A stretch of DNA of 64,000 nt from Solitalea canadensis DSM 3403. GTDB taxonomy: Bacteria > Bacteroidota > Bacteroidia > Sphingobacteriales > Sphingobacteriaceae. The translations under genes were made by a program, and so were the position numbers. Position 1 is the first letter of the stretch, and each line of letters opens with the position of its first letter. Where the stretch lies: positions 3,546,669 to 3,610,668 of the forward strand of contig NC_017770.1 in the NCBI RefSeq assembly GCF_000242635.2. The letters are read 5' to 3'. Below the pieces are notes generated by a model. That model saw nothing but the letters and a program-made list of their open reading frames with translations. It was not told the DNA's origin and did not search any database. Positions 1 through 8,905 of the stretch are shown piece after piece.

Positions 1-383
1 TTTACAATTTTACCATTTACAGTGATGTGTTTGTGACCGATCAACTGACGTGCAGCAGCACGTGATGAAGCGATACCAAAACGGTAAACAGCATTATCTA
101 AACGAGACTCTAAGAATTTCAATAATAATTCACCTGTAACACCTTGTTTACGTGAAGCTTTATCAAAAATCAAAGCAAACTGTTTTTCTAATACGCCGTA
201 AGTATATTTAGCTTTTTGTTTTTCAGCTAACTGAATTGCGTATTCAGATTTTTTAGCACGTCTTTTTGAAGCGCCATGTTGACCCGGAGGATAGTTTTTC
301 TTTTCTAAAACTTTATCAGGTCCAAAGATAGGTTCGTTAAATTTACGAGCAATCTTTGATTTTGGTCCTATGTATCTAGCCAT
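1..383 (-). CDS. rpsD: 30S ribosomal protein S4 (partial, C-terminus outside window)
   Basis: The start codon is at 383 and the frame stays open to the left edge, giving about 127 residues of a protein normally near 200. The N-terminus ([15 protein letters not shown]) and the S4 RNA-binding segment ([17 protein letters not shown]) are diagnostic. S4 is a primary 16S rRNA binder that nucleates the 30S body. The N-terminal part has no cysteines, so this is the zinc-free form. It follows rpsK by about 70 bp on the same strand, as in the usual alpha operon; rpoA and rplQ would be expected beyond the edge. Confidence 0.97.
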   Translation of the reverse strand, partial: MARYIGPKSKIARKFNEPIFGPDKVLEKKNYPPGQHGASKRRAKKSEYAIQLAEKQKAKYTYGVLEKQFALIFDKASRKQGVTGELLLKFLESRLDNAVYRFGIASSRAAARQLIGHKHITVNGKIV

Positions 384-454
384 TTTGTTGTCTTTAAAGT
401 ATTAACACCCTTTAGGTGTTAAATCTTAGCTTTAAAACCTATAAATAAAATTAA

Positions 455-847
455 TTAAACTCTTCTGCGTTTTGGAGGACGACAACCATTGTGAGGAAGC
501 GGAGTGATATCCTTAATAGATGAGATCTCCAAACCTACAATCTGTAAAGTACGCATTGCTGATTCACGACCAGCACCTGGGCCTTTAACAAATACTTCGA
601 TTTTACGTAAACCAAGGTCGTGCGCAACTTTACCGCAATCAGTAGCAGCTTGTGCAGCAGCGTATGGGGTATTTTTCTTAGAACCTTTGAAACCCATTTT
701 ACCAGCTGAAGACCAAGAAATAGTTTGGCCCGAATTGTTGGTAAGGGTGATAATAATGTTATTAAAAGTAGCGTTAATGTGAGCTTGGCCTTGCGCCTCA
801 ATCACTACAATACGCTTTTTAGTAACCTTTTTTGATGATTTAGCCAT
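455..847 (-). CDS. rpsK: 30S ribosomal protein S11
   Basis: The 130-residue protein has the S11 core ([15 protein letters not shown] near residues 22-36, [15 protein letters not shown] near 88-102) and the basic end [11 protein letters not shown]11 lies on the 30S platform and contacts the 3' part of 16S rRNA and the Shine-Dalgarno duplex region. The N-terminus begins with a short lysine-rich stretch. It lies between rpsM and rpsD in the alpha-operon order, after a 100-bp gap containing a hairpin. Confidence 0.98.
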   Translation of the reverse strand: MAKSSKKVTKKRIVVIEAQGQAHINATFNNIIITLTNNSGQTISWSSAGKMGFKGSKKNTPYAAAQAATDCGKVAHDLGLRKIEVFVKGPGAGRESAMRTLQIVGLEISSIKDITPLPHNGCRPPKRRRV

Positions 848-872
848 TCTTATAGTTAAACTTAAAAGTATA

Positions 873-903
873 CCCTTAGTAATTCTCTCTAAGGGAGGTG
901 ATC
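873..903 (-). promoter_or_regulatory. Hairpin with a 16S-3'-end-like sequence between rpsM and rpsK
   Basis: On the minus strand the transcript would carry GATCACCTCCCTTAG (903-889), whose first ten bases equal the anti-Shine-Dalgarno end of 16S rRNA. Its last seven bases pair with CTAAGGG (879-873) to form a 7-bp stem with a 9-nt loop. There is no strong U-tract right after it, so a leader or processing element is more likely than a terminator. Any regulatory role is inference. Confidence 0.4.
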
Positions 904-947
904 AGTTATCAAAATCACTTCAATAACCCTAACTTGCTAACCTACTA

Positions 948-1325
948 TTATCTAGTAGCTTTTTTCTTACCTGCAACAGTCTTACGTTTACCTTTACGGG
1001 TACGTGAGTTGTTTTTGGTACGTTGACCACGAAGAGGCAAACCTTTACGGTGACGAACACCACGGTAACAACCAATATCCATCAAGCGTTTGATGTTTAA
1101 CTGCACTTCTGAACGTAATGCACCTTCAACTTTAAAACGTTGATCGATAATTGTACGAATTGCTCCCAATTGATCGTCGTTCCAATCTTGTACTTTAGTA
1201 TTCCAGTCAATACCAGCTTCAGTTAATATATCCTGAGCTGATTTACGACCAATACCAAAAATATAAGTTAGGCCGATTTCTCCGCGTTTGTTTCTTGGTA
1301 AATCAATACCTGCTATCCTTGCCAT
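948..1325 (-). CDS. rpsM: 30S ribosomal protein S13
   Basis: The protein is 125 residues. [17 protein letters not shown] at the N-terminus, the helix-two-turn-helix region ([14 protein letters not shown]) and the basic tail with [14 protein letters not shown] identify S13, the head protein that contacts L5 in bridge B1b and the P-site tRNA. It follows rpmJ by about 27 bp, giving the infA-rpmJ-rpsM-rpsK order. Nothing in it is unusual. Confidence 0.98.
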   Translation of the reverse strand: MARIAGIDLPRNKRGEIGLTYIFGIGRKSAQDILTEAGIDWNTKVQDWNDDQLGAIRTIIDQRFKVEGALRSEVQLNIKRLMDIGCYRGVRHRKGLPLRGQRTKNNSRTRKGKRKTVAGKKKATR

Positions 1326-1352
1326 ATTTAATTCAATCTATTAAGTTCTAAA

Positions 1353-1469
1353 TTAACCTTGACGCTGTTTGTACTTAGGATTCTTTTTGTTGATAACATA
1401 AAGTTTCCCGTTTCTGCGAATGATTTTGCAATCAACGCTGCGCTTCTTAATTGATGCTTTAACTTTCAT
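1353..1469 (-). CDS. rpmJ: 50S ribosomal protein L36 (zinc-free form)
   Basis: Translating this short stretch gives 38 residues, beginning [19 protein letters not shown] and ending KYKQRQG, the typical L36 length and C-terminus. Only one cysteine (Cys14) remains of the usual Cys/Cys/Cys/His zinc site, so this is the C-minus form common in Bacteroidota. L36 binds 23S rRNA near the base of the L7/L12 stalk. It begins 1 bp after the infA stop, so the two are probably translationally coupled. Confidence 0.95.
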   Translation of the reverse strand: MKVKASIKKRSVDCKIIRRNGKLYVINKKNPKYKQRQG

Positions 1470-1470
1470 T

Positions 1471-1689
1471 TTATTTATACCTATAAGTTATACGCCCCTT
1501 GGTTAAATCATAAGGCGACATTTCTAATTTAACTTTATCACCAGGCAAAATTTTGATGTAATTCATTCGCATTTTACCTGAAATATGAGCAATAATTTCA
1601 TGTCCGTTTTCAAGTTCTACACGAAACATTGCATTTGATAATGCTTCTCTGATAATTCCGTCCTGCTCAATTGAGGATTGTTTTGCCAT
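1471..1689 (-). CDS. infA: Translation initiation factor IF-1
   Basis: The 72-residue protein matches the family length and has the OB-fold pattern: [20 protein letters not shown], then [18 protein letters not shown] with the YRYK end. IF-1 occupies the ribosomal A site during initiation and modulates IF-2 and IF-3. It lies between map and rpmJ, with 8 bp to map and 1 bp to rpmJ, so all three are probably on one message. Confidence 0.98.
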   Translation of the reverse strand: MAKQSSIEQDGIIREALSNAMFRVELENGHEIIAHISGKMRMNYIKILPGDKVKLEMSPYDLTKGRITYRYK

Positions 1690-1697
1690 TTAGTATA

Positions 1698-2471
1698 TTA
1701 ATTATTTAATACTTCTTCAATAAATGAGAAAGTTGATAATATATCCGCCTTTCCTTTAGATACAGCTATTGTATGCTCAAAATGCGCAGATGGCTGACGA
1801 TCTTGTGTAAAGATTGTCCATCCATCATTTGCTTGTTTTACGCGATGAGTTCCCATATTGATCATCGGTTCAATTGCAATAACCAGTCCTTCTTGTAATT
1901 TAAGTCCTGAACCACGTTTACCATAATTTGGCACTTGCGGATCTTCGTGCAAATGTTTACCAACTCCATGACCAACAAGCTCTCTCACTACACCATATCC
2001 ATGCTTTTCAGCGTGTTCCTGTACGGCAAAACCAATATCACCCAAACGCATTCCGACAACTGCCTTTTCAATTCCAAGAGTCAAGGACTCTTTTGTAACT
2101 GTTAACAATTGTTGAACTTCAGGAGCAATTTCGCCAACGGCAAATGTATACGCCGAATCACCGTAAAATTTATTCTTTAAAACTCCACAGTCAACAGAAA
2201 TAATATCGCCCTCTTTTAATTCCGCTTTTGATGGGAATCCATGCACCACTACTTCATTAACTGAAATACATAGTGATGCAGGGAATCCTTCATATCCTTT
2301 AAAAGCTGGGATTGCATTATTATCACGGATAAATTGTTCCGCAATCTGATCAAGCTTAAGAGATGTAACACCCGGCTTGATATATTTAGCAACCTCGGCT
2401 AATGTTTTTGAAACTAATAAAGAACTTTCACGGATAAGCTCAATTTCTTCTGCTGATTTGTAATGTACCAT
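1698..2471 (-). CDS. map: Methionine aminopeptidase, type I
   Basis: The 257-residue pita-bread-fold enzyme removes the N-terminal methionine from nascent proteins. Metal-ligand motifs are visible in order: VDCGVLKNKFYGDSA (two Asp), VGHGVG (His), IAIEPMI (Glu) and HFEHTIAV (Glu). There is no N-terminal zinc-finger extension, so it is the short type Ia form. It sits 27 bp after secY, the standard Bacteroidota arrangement secY-map-infA. Confidence 0.97.
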   Translation of the reverse strand: MVHYKSAEEIELIRESSLLVSKTLAEVAKYIKPGVTSLKLDQIAEQFIRDNNAIPAFKGYEGFPASLCISVNEVVVHGFPSKAELKEGDIISVDCGVLKNKFYGDSAYTFAVGEIAPEVQQLLTVTKESLTLGIEKAVVGMRLGDIGFAVQEHAEKHGYGVVRELVGHGVGKHLHEDPQVPNYGKRGSGLKLQEGLVIAIEPMINMGTHRVKQANDGWTIFTQDRQPSAHFEHTIAVSKGKADILSTFSFIEEVLNN

Positions 2472-2498
2472 CCCGGCTTGCCTCTTTCAAATAATAAA

Positions 2499-3821
2499 TT
2501 ATACAGCTGAAGAAGTTACAGGAGTGCGTCCTTGAATTCTTCCGGTTTTCATCAATCCATCATAATGACGCATCAACAAGTGACTTTCTATTTGTTGTAA
2601 AGTATCAAGAACTACACCTACGGTAATTAGCAATGAAGTACCACCAAAGAAGTGAGCAAATCCTGAGTTAACACCTGCCATCATTGCAATTGAAGGCAAA
2701 ATGGCAATTAATGCTAAAAATACTGAACCAGGGAATGTAATACGAGATACAATCTGGTCAATAAACTCTGCTGTTGGACGTCCAGGTTTAACGCCAGGAA
2801 CAAATCCTCCGTTACGTTTCATTTCATCAGCCATCTGTACAGGGTTAACTGAGATAGCAGTATATAAGAAAGTAAACAGGATGATTAAAATAGCAAATGA
2901 AGCATTATAAGTAACTGAAGTAAAATCACGGAACTGAGCCAACAAACCAGAATCAGCTGCACTCGGGAAGAATGAGCCAATAGTTGAAGGAATGAACATG
3001 ATTGCTTGAGCAAAAATGATTGGCATAACACCAGCTGCATTCACTTTTAAAGGAATGTATTGGCGAACACCTCCATATTGCTTGTCACCTACAATACGCT
3101 TAGCATATTGTACAGGAATTTTGCGTGTACCCTGAACAATCAGGATTGCAAACATTACAATACCTAAAAGTATTACGTTTTCAATGATAAAGGTAATAAT
3201 ACCACCTGCACCATTTAAACGAGTTGATAGTTCTTGTACCAACGACAATGGCAAGCGAGCAATGATACCTACCATGATAATGATAGAAATACCGTTACCT
3301 ATACCTTTGTCAGTAATCTTCTCTCCTAACCACATTACAAACATGGTTCCAGAGGTAAGAATTAGCACTGAAGATATTGTGAATAATGTAGAATTCACTA
3401 AAACAGCATTAGCAGGAACCATGGTTTTCAAATAACCAATAGCCTGCGCCGCGGTAATAACAACCGTCAATATACGAGTGATTTTATTGATCTGCTTGCG
3501 ACCACTTTCACCCTCTTTCTGCATCTTCTGGAACGAAGGAACAGCGATAGTTAAAAGTTGGATAACAATGGATGCAGAGATATATGGCATTACACCCAGT
3601 GCAAACACTGATGCACGGGAAAATGAACCACCCGCAAACATATTAAGCAACCCAAGAATACCTTCTTGGGCGCTTTGTTTTAAATGCGATGGGTCAACTC
3701 CCGGTAATACGATATAAGAACCAATACGGTAAATCAACAGGAACAAGAGCGTATTAAGGATACGAGTTCTTAAATCCTCGATATGCCAGATGTTTTTAAG
3801 AGTGCTTACCAGTCGTTTCAT
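2499..3821 (-). CDS. secY: Protein translocase subunit SecY
   Basis: The 440-residue polytopic inner-membrane protein is the channel of the Sec translocon. The sequence shows about ten hydrophobic segments, the plug-region pattern LLNMFAGGSFSRASVFALGVMPYISASI, and the cytosolic loops MADEMKRNGGFVPGVKPGRPT and RKIPVQYAKR that contact the ribosome and SecA. It starts 4 bp after rplO, which places it at the end of the spc part of the cluster. Confidence 0.98.
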   Translation of the reverse strand: MKRLVSTLKNIWHIEDLRTRILNTLLFLLIYRIGSYIVLPGVDPSHLKQSAQEGILGLLNMFAGGSFSRASVFALGVMPYISASIVIQLLTIAVPSFQKMQKEGESGRKQINKITRILTVVITAAQAIGYLKTMVPANAVLVNSTLFTISSVLILTSGTMFVMWLGEKITDKGIGNGISIIIMVGIIARLPLSLVQELSTRLNGAGGIITFIIENVILLGIVMFAILIVQGTRKIPVQYAKRIVGDKQYGGVRQYIPLKVNAAGVMPIIFAQAIMFIPSTIGSFFPSAADSGLLAQFRDFTSVTYNASFAILIILFTFLYTAISVNPVQMADEMKRNGGFVPGVKPGRPTAEFIDQIVSRITFPGSVFLALIAILPSIAMMAGVNSGFAHFFGGTSLLITVGVVLDTLQQIESHLLMRHYDGLMKTGRIQGRTPVTSSAV

Positions 3822-3825
3822 TTGA

Positions 3826-4272
3826 TTACAGCTTTACAACTATACCACCTTGTGCTTCAATCGCTTCTACTGCCTTAGCTGAGAAAGCATGTGCTTTAAC
3901 TTCTAATTTAGCTTTAAGTTCGCCACGGCCTAAGATTTTCACTAAATCAGATTTAGATACTAAACCATGAGCTTTCATAGCTTCGTTATCAATAACTGAT
4001 AAGTTGAATTTCTCCGCTAACCCTTGAAGAACATCCAGATTTACACCTACATACTCAACACGATTAATGTTTTTAAAGCCTACTTTAGGCAAACGACGTT
4101 GTAATGGCATCTGACCACCTTCAAAACCAATTTTGGTTGAAGTACCAGAGCGAGATCCTGCACCTTTGTGACCACGAGTAGAGGTTCCACCTTTACCAGA
4201 TCCGGTACCGCGACCAATACGCTTGCCATTTTTTACAGAACCTTCTGCAGGTTTTAAACTACTTAAGTTCAT
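3826..4272 (-). CDS. rplO: 50S ribosomal protein L15
   Basis: The 148-residue protein begins MNLSSLKPAEGSVKNGKRIG and has the Gly/Arg/Lys-rich unstructured N-terminal half (GRGTGSGKGGTSTRGHKG) that threads into 23S rRNA. The globular C-terminal half ends in GGIVVKL. It is a late-assembly 50S protein. It is packed 3 bp after rpmD and 4 bp before secY. Confidence 0.98.
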   Translation of the reverse strand: MNLSSLKPAEGSVKNGKRIGRGTGSGKGGTSTRGHKGAGSRSGTSTKIGFEGGQMPLQRRLPKVGFKNINRVEYVGVNLDVLQGLAEKFNLSVIDNEAMKAHGLVSKSDLVKILGRGELKAKLEVKAHAFSAKAVEAIEAQGGIVVKL

Positions 4273-4275
4273 ATC

Positions 4276-4455
4276 TTAAATATTTTCTATTGCTACCAAA
4301 TGTGACACTTGTTTAACCATTCCGATAATTGCCGGAGTAGCTTCAACTTCTACACTCTTATTTATCTTGGTCAACCCTAAAGCTACCATCGTTTTCTTTT
4401 GGCGCTCTGAACGGTCGATAACGCTCTTAATTTGGGTAATTTTAATCTTAGCCAT
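4276..4455 (-). CDS. rpmD: 50S ribosomal protein L30
   Basis: The start chosen is the ATG at 4455 (MAKIKITQIKSVIDRSERQK), giving 59 residues, the normal L30 size. A longer in-frame form beginning at 4494 would add 13 residues and overlap rpsE, so it is not preferred. L30 is a small ferredoxin-like-fold protein on 23S rRNA. With this start it lies 4 bp after rpsE and 3 bp before rplO. Confidence 0.95.
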   Translation of the reverse strand: MAKIKITQIKSVIDRSERQKKTMVALGLTKINKSVEVEATPAIIGMVKQVSHLVAIENI

Positions 4456-4459
4456 CTTC

Positions 4460-4978
4460 TTAACCGTTAAATACTTTATCCAAAGAAACCCCACGTTGTT
4501 GAGCTACAGTAACCGCATCACGCATTTTAGTTAATGCGTCAATAGTAGCTTTTACTACGTTGTGAGGATTTGATGATCCTTTTGATTTTGCTAATACGTC
4601 AGTAATACCAGCAGACTCAAGAACTGCACGCATCGCACCACCTGCAAGTACACCAGTACCGTGTGCAGCTGGTTTAATCAATACATAACCACCTGAGAAT
4701 TTACCATGCTGAGCATGTGGAACAGTTCCTTTTAATACAGGAACTTTTACTAACGATTTTTTAGCATCGTCAACACCTTTAGAAATAGCCTCGGTAACTT
4801 CTTTTGCTTTACCTAAACCATATCCAACAACGCCATGCTCATCACCTACCACTACGATAGCTGAAAAACTGAAGGTACGACCACCTTTAGTTACTTTGGC
4901 AACACGTTGAATAGAAACCAAGCGATCTTTCAACTCGATTTCACTAGATTTAACTCTTTTAATATTTGCAGTTGACAT
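4460..4978 (-). CDS. rpsE: 30S ribosomal protein S5
   Basis: The protein is 172 residues. The N-terminal dsRNA-binding-like part contains [20 protein letters not shown] and the [16 protein letters not shown] motif; the C-terminal half has [19 protein letters not shown]5 lines the mRNA entry tunnel and affects decoding accuracy. It is preceded by rplR (10 bp) and followed by rpmD, the usual spc order. Confidence 0.98.
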   Translation of the reverse strand: MSTANIKRVKSSEIELKDRLVSIQRVAKVTKGGRTFSFSAIVVVGDEHGVVGYGLGKAKEVTEAISKGVDDAKKSLVKVPVLKGTVPHAQHGKFSGGYVLIKPAAHGTGVLAGGAMRAVLESAGITDVLAKSKGSSNPHNVVKATIDALTKMRDAVTVAQQRGVSLDKVFNG

Positions 4979-4988
4979 CCTTGTTCAA

Positions 4989-5339
4989 TTAAAAGTTTAA
5001 TCCGCCTTCTCTCGCGCCTTCAGCCAATGATTTAACACGACCGTGGTACAGGTAACCATTACGATCAAATACTACAGAAGTAATACCTGCCGCTACAGCT
5101 TTTTCAGCGATTAATTTACCTACTAATTTTGATTGCTCTGATTTGGTTACAGTTGTAGCCACTTTATCAATTAATGATGAAGCTGAAACTAATGTTTTAC
5201 CTGCAACATCATCAATGATTTGAGCATAGATACCTTTATTGCTACGGAATACAGTTAAACGTGGACGCTCAGTACTGCCGGCAATATTTTTTCTGATACC
5301 TTTTTTTATTCTGTCTCTACGAGATAATTTACTTGCCAT
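4989..5339 (-). CDS. rplR: 50S ribosomal protein L18
   Basis: The 116-residue 5S rRNA-binding protein of the central protuberance has [18 protein letters not shown] in the middle and ends [20 protein letters not shown] plus EGGLNF, the conserved L18 C-terminus. It is placed between rplF (7 bp) and rpsE (10 bp). Confidence 0.98.
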   Translation of the reverse strand: MASKLSRRDRIKKGIRKNIAGSTERPRLTVFRSNKGIYAQIIDDVAGKTLVSASSLIDKVATTVTKSEQSKLVGKLIAEKAVAAGITSVVFDRNGYLYHGRVKSLAEGAREGGLNF

Positions 5340-5346
5340 GGTTCAA

Positions 5347-5904
5347 TTATTTCTTACCAGCTGATTTACCAGCTTTTCTACGTAAAACTTCACCTTCAAA
5401 CTTAATACCTTTACCTTTGTATGGTTCAGGAGCACGTAAAGAACGAATCTTTGCTGCAACCTGTCCTACCAACTGTTTATCAATACTTTCAAGTATTACA
5501 GTTGGATTCTTACCTTTTTCTGAAGTAGTAGTTACTTTAACTTCAGCTGGTAATTGGAATACATAATGGTGAGAGTATCCTAACACTAAATCAAGGGTGT
5601 TACCTGTGTTTGAAGCACGGTAACCAACACCTACTAATTCTTGTGTAATTTTATATCCTTCGGTCACACCTTTAACCATATTGTTTAACAAAGCGCGGTA
5701 TAAACCGTGTAATGCTTTGTGACGTTTTTGGTCTGTAGGGCGTTGAACGACTAATTTTCCATCTTCAACAGTAACAGTGATATCGGTATCAACGGCTTGA
5801 GTTAACTCGCCTTTAGGACCTTTTACAGTTACTACGTTATCAGGAGAAACAGTTACCTGAACGTTCGAAGCTAGTGCGATTGGTAATTTACCTATACGTG
5901 ACAT
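5347..5904 (-). CDS. rplF: 50S ribosomal protein L6
   Basis: The 185-residue protein begins MSRIGKLPIALASNVQVTVS and has two L6 domains. The signature PEPYKGKGIKFEGEVLRRKAG is in the C-terminal part, followed by the basic tail KSAGKK. L6 lies near the sarcin-ricin loop and the factor-binding site. It follows rpsH by 19 bp. Confidence 0.98.
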   Translation of the reverse strand: MSRIGKLPIALASNVQVTVSPDNVVTVKGPKGELTQAVDTDITVTVEDGKLVVQRPTDQKRHKALHGLYRALLNNMVKGVTEGYKITQELVGVGYRASNTGNTLDLVLGYSHHYVFQLPAEVKVTTTSEKGKNPTVILESIDKQLVGQVAAKIRSLRAPEPYKGKGIKFEGEVLRRKAGKSAGKK

Positions 5905-5923
5905 TTCTTCTACTTCCTCCTAA

Positions 5924-6322
5924 TTAATAAACGAAACATAATACTTCACCGCCAATGTTGTGCTTACGCGCTTCTTTGTCGGTCATAACACCTTTTGAAG
6001 TAGAAAGAATTGCAACACCTAAACCATTCAATACTCTTGGCATACTGTCTGTACCCACGTATTGGCGATGGCCTGGTTTACTAATTCTTTCAATCTTTGT
6101 AATTGCAGAAAGATTATTAATCGGGTTGTACTTCAACGCGATTTTAATAACTCCCTGAGGTCCAGTCTCTTCAAACTTAAAGTTTGCGATGTATCCTTTA
6201 TCAAAAAGTACTTTTGTAATTTCCTTTTTGATATTAGATGCAGGAATTTCGACAACCCGGTGGTTGGCCTTAATGGCATTCCTTACTCTGGTTAAATAGT
6301 CTGCTATTGGATCACCTAACAT
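5924..6322 (-). CDS. rpsH: 30S ribosomal protein S8
   Basis: The 132-residue protein begins MLGDPIADYLTRVRNAIKAN and has the C-terminal signature ILSTSKGVMTDKEARKHNIG, ending GEVLCFVY. S8 binds the central domain of 16S rRNA, and in Escherichia coli it represses its own operon by binding mRNA near rplE. Here an 85-bp gap with a strong hairpin separates it from rpsN, unusually wide for this cluster. Confidence 0.98.
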   Translation of the reverse strand: MLGDPIADYLTRVRNAIKANHRVVEIPASNIKKEITKVLFDKGYIANFKFEETGPQGVIKIALKYNPINNLSAITKIERISKPGHRQYVGTDSMPRVLNGLGVAILSTSKGVMTDKEARKHNIGGEVLCFVY

Positions 6323-6349
6323 TTTATAACAATTAATTCATAAAAAACG

Positions 6350-6380
6350 AGGCGCAAAGATACAAAGTATCCTTGTGCCT
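6350..6380 (-). terminator. Terminator- or attenuator-like hairpin between rpsN and rpsH
   Basis: Arms at 6350-6363 and 6367-6380 form a 14-bp stem around a 3-nt loop, with one wobble and one mismatch. On the minus strand, the direction of the operon, the stem is followed by CG and six T residues (6347-6342). This looks like an intrinsic terminator in the middle of the spc cluster, 20 bp before rpsH. The shape is seen; partial termination or control by an r-protein is inference. A TATCTTTG box (6362-6355) overlaps one arm. Confidence 0.55.
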
Positions 6381-6407
6381 TGAAAATATTTTTGTATATT
6401 TTTTTGA

Positions 6408-6677
6408 TTACCAGCTTGATTTTGTTACACCTGGGATTTTACCATGTGACGCCATCTCGCGGAATAATACCCTTGAAATACCGAATTGACGCATATAACC
6501 GCGTGGACGGCCGGTAATTTTACAACGATTGTGTAAGCGAACCGGAGATGAATTCTTAGGTAATTTATCTAAGGCAGCATAATCACCGGCAGCTTTCAAT
6601 GCTGCACGTTTCTCGGCGTATTTATCAACGAGTTTCTGACGTTTAACCTCGCGTGCTTTTACTGATTCTTTAGCCAT
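6408..6677 (-). CDS. rpsN: 30S ribosomal protein S14 (long, zinc-free form)
   Basis: The 89-residue protein begins [20 protein letters not shown] and carries [19 protein letters not shown], with the C-terminus [10 protein letters not shown]. Length and the single cysteine show the long C-minus S14 type, without the zinc ribbon of the 61-residue form. S14 is in the 30S head near the A site. It lies 5 bp after rplE. Confidence 0.97.
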   Translation of the reverse strand: MAKESVKAREVKRQKLVDKYAEKRAALKAAGDYAALDKLPKNSSPVRLHNRCKITGRPRGYMRQFGISRVLFREMASHGKIPGVTKSSW

Positions 6678-6682
6678 TATAC

Positions 6683-7231
6683 TTATTTTTTAAATGGTAA
6701 ACCGAATTCTTTTAACAGTTCAAACGCTTCAGCATCTGTTTCAGCCGAAGTTACAAAGGTAATATCCATACCCATGATCTTATTGATTTTGTCAATGTTG
6801 ATCTCTGGGAAAATGATTTGTTCAGTAACACCTAAAGTGTAGTTACCGCGTCCATCAAAACCTTTATCGTTAACACCTTTGAAATCACGGATACGAGGTA
6901 ATGCAACAGCGATCAAACGATCAAGGAATTCGAACATATTATTGTCGCGAAGCGTAACACGAACACCGATAGGAACGTTTTTACGTAACTTAAAGTTCGA
7001 AATATCTTTTTTCGACTTTGCAGCTACTGCTTTTTGACCAGAAATGATAGTCATTTCTTCAACAGCATTATCAATAAGTTTCTTATCTGAAACTGCTGAA
7101 CCAACACCTTGGCTCAAACAAATTTTAAGAAGCTTAGGAACTTGCATGCTGCTTTTGTAAGCAAATTTCTCTTTCAAAGCAGGTACTACATCGGTAGTAT
7201 ACTTTGCTTTTAATCTTGGTTCGTATGACAT
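6683..7231 (-). CDS. rplE: 50S ribosomal protein L5
   Basis: The 182-residue 5S rRNA-binding protein of the central protuberance also contacts S13 and P-site tRNA. It has the family sequences [40 protein letters not shown] and [16 protein letters not shown]. Its start codon overlaps the rplX stop by 1 bp, which suggests translational coupling. Confidence 0.98.
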   Translation of the reverse strand: MSYEPRLKAKYTTDVVPALKEKFAYKSSMQVPKLLKICLSQGVGSAVSDKKLIDNAVEEMTIISGQKAVAAKSKKDISNFKLRKNVPIGVRVTLRDNNMFEFLDRLIAVALPRIRDFKGVNDKGFDGRGNYTLGVTEQIIFPEINIDKINKIMGMDITFVTSAETDAEAFELLKEFGLPFKK

Positions 7232-7569
7232 TACTTGATAACCTCCCCTGAAATTTTTGCGTAACGTACTAATTTACCATCAACCAATTTACGACCAACG
7301 CGAGTTAATTTACCTGATTTAGGATCAACTAATTTCAAGTTAGAGATATTGATTGGTGCTTCCATCTTAACGATACCACCGTTAGGATTTTTAGCATTAG
7401 GTTTAGTATGCTTAGAAACCATATTTGCACCTTCTACAGTAGCACGGTTTCTTGCGATATCTACAGCTAGTACTTTACCTTGAGTACCTTTCGCATCACC
7501 TGCGATAACTTTAACTAAATCTCCGGTGCGGATTTTCAGCTTAGGCTGTGATTTAACAGTTTTTTTCAT
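7231..7569 (-). CDS. rplX: 50S ribosomal protein L24
   Basis: The 112-residue protein has the KOW motif near residues 18-45 ([20 protein letters not shown]) and [20 protein letters not shown]24 is an assembly initiator for the 50S subunit and lies near the tunnel exit. It begins 1 bp after rplN and overlaps rplE by 1 bp. Confidence 0.98.
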   Translation of the reverse strand: MKKTVKSQPKLKIRTGDLVKVIAGDAKGTQGKVLAVDIARNRATVEGANMVSKHTKPNAKNPNGGIVKMEAPINISNLKLVDPKSGKLTRVGRKLVDGKLVRYAKISGEVIK

Positions 7570-7570
7570 A

Positions 7571-7939
7571 TTATAACACCTCCGGAGCTAATGATACAAT
7601 TTTCATGAATTGTTTCTCTCTCAACTCTCTGGCAACAGGACCAAAGATACGAGTTCCACGTGGCTCGTCCTGGTTGTTTAACAACACAGCAGCGTTATCA
7701 TCAAAACGGATATATGAACCGTCTTTACGACGTACTTCTTTTTTGGTACGAACTACTACAGCTTTAGATACAGTTCCTTTTTTAACGTTTCCTGAAGGAA
7801 TAGCGTGTTTTACAGAAACAACGATCTTGTCACCAACAGAAGCGTAACGCTTGCCGGTACCGCCCAGAACTCTAATACATAATACTTCTTTGGCACCACT
7901 GTTATCAGCAACAGTAAGCCTGCTTTCTTGTTGTATCAT
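7571..7939 (-). CDS. rplN: 50S ribosomal protein L14
   Basis: The 122-residue protein begins [20 protein letters not shown] and ends [12 protein letters not shown], both standard for L14. The basic loop [20 protein letters not shown] is intact. L14 contacts L19 and 16S rRNA (bridge B8) and is the docking site for the RsfS silencing factor. It overlaps the rpsQ stop by 1 bp. Confidence 0.98.
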   Translation of the reverse strand: MIQQESRLTVADNSGAKEVLCIRVLGGTGKRYASVGDKIVVSVKHAIPSGNVKKGTVSKAVVVRTKKEVRRKDGSYIRFDDNAAVLLNNQDEPRGTRIFGPVARELREKQFMKIVSLAPEVL

Positions 7940-8193
7940 TATTTAGCCCTCTCAATAATTTCGATTAATCTCCAGTTTTTATTCTTACTCAGCGGACGAG
8001 TTTCCATAATAGATACAGTATCACCGATACCGCACTCGTTTTTCTCGTCATGAGCCATAAATTTGGTAGTTTTCTTGATAAACTTACCATAAATCGGGTG
8101 TTTTACTTTACGTTCAACAGTAACCACAACAGACTTGTCCATTTTGTTACTGACTACTTTCCCGATCCTAACTTTTCTTAAGTTTCTTTCCAT
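7939..8193 (-). CDS. rpsQ: 30S ribosomal protein S17
   Basis: The 84-residue OB-fold protein begins [20 protein letters not shown] and has [20 protein letters not shown]. It is a primary binder of the 5' domain of 16S rRNA. It lies 19 bp after rpmC and overlaps rplN by 1 bp. Confidence 0.98.
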   Translation of the reverse strand: MERNLRKVRIGKVVSNKMDKSVVVTVERKVKHPIYGKFIKKTTKFMAHDEKNECGIGDTVSIMETRPLSKNKNWRLIEIIERAK

Positions 8194-8212
8194 TTTGCTA
8201 AAAATGTATTTA

Positions 8213-8416
8213 TTACTGGTTAGAAGCAGCGTTATTGCGCTGAGTCAACTCAGTGTTTAAACGAGCAATGTCCTTACGAAGAGCCTTGATTTTAAGAGGA
8301 TTTTCAAGAGCTGAAACTGCCTGGCTGAATTTAGCTTTCGTTAAATTCGATTTTTCCTCGGCAATACGCGCTTTGATTTCTTCTGTTGTTAACTCTTTAA
8401 TTTCTGCGTATTTCAT
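8213..8416 (-). CDS. rpmC: 50S ribosomal protein L29
   Basis: The 67-residue helical-hairpin protein begins [20 protein letters not shown] and has the core [18 protein letters not shown]29 lies beside L23 at the peptide tunnel exit. It is placed between rplP and rpsQ, the usual order. Confidence 0.97.
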   Translation of the reverse strand: MKYAEIKELTTEEIKARIAEEKSNLTKAKFSQAVSALENPLKIKALRKDIARLNTELTQRNNAASNQ

Positions 8417-8447
8417 TGTTTTAAATTTTTACCGGTTCAACAATAGA

Positions 8448-8870
8448 TTAAGCTTCAACGTAATCTCTACGAACTACGAACTTAGTTTTTACCGGAAGTT
8501 TCTGAGCTGCTAAACGCAATGCTTCTTTCGCAGTTTCCAGTGATACACCTTCTGCCTCGAACATGATACGACCAGGTTTAACTGGAGCTACCCAATATTC
8601 AGGAGCACCTTTACCTTTACCCATACGTACTTCGGCAGGTTTTTTAGTGATTGGCTTATCAGGGAAAATACGGATCCAAACTTGACCTTCACGTTTCATT
8701 GAACGTGTTACCGCGATACGAGCAGCCTCAATTTGGCGTGCAGTAATCCAGCATTCTTCAAGAGATTTGATTCCGAATGAGCCGAATTCTAGTTCGAAAC
8801 CACGCTTGGCATTGCCTTTCATTTTGCCTTTGTGCGCTTTTCTAAACTTAGTTCTCTTTGGCTGTAACAT
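8448..8870 (-). CDS. rplP: 50S ribosomal protein L16
   Basis: The 140-residue protein begins [20 protein letters not shown] and carries [20 protein letters not shown] and [20 protein letters not shown], the L16 signature that reaches the A-site tRNA elbow. It follows rpsC by 35 bp. Confidence 0.98.
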   Translation of the reverse strand: MLQPKRTKFRKAHKGKMKGNAKRGFELEFGSFGIKSLEECWITARQIEAARIAVTRSMKREGQVWIRIFPDKPITKKPAEVRMGKGKGAPEYWVAPVKPGRIMFEAEGVSLETAKEALRLAAQKLPVKTKFVVRRDYVEA

Positions 8871-8905
8871 ATTATTATTCTTTAATAATGTTCTCTAAAA
8901 ATAAA

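Noticed and set aside
4456-4494. Longer N-terminus for L30
   Set aside because: The extra 13 residues overlap rpsE and do not match L30; the ATG at 4455 gives the standard protein.
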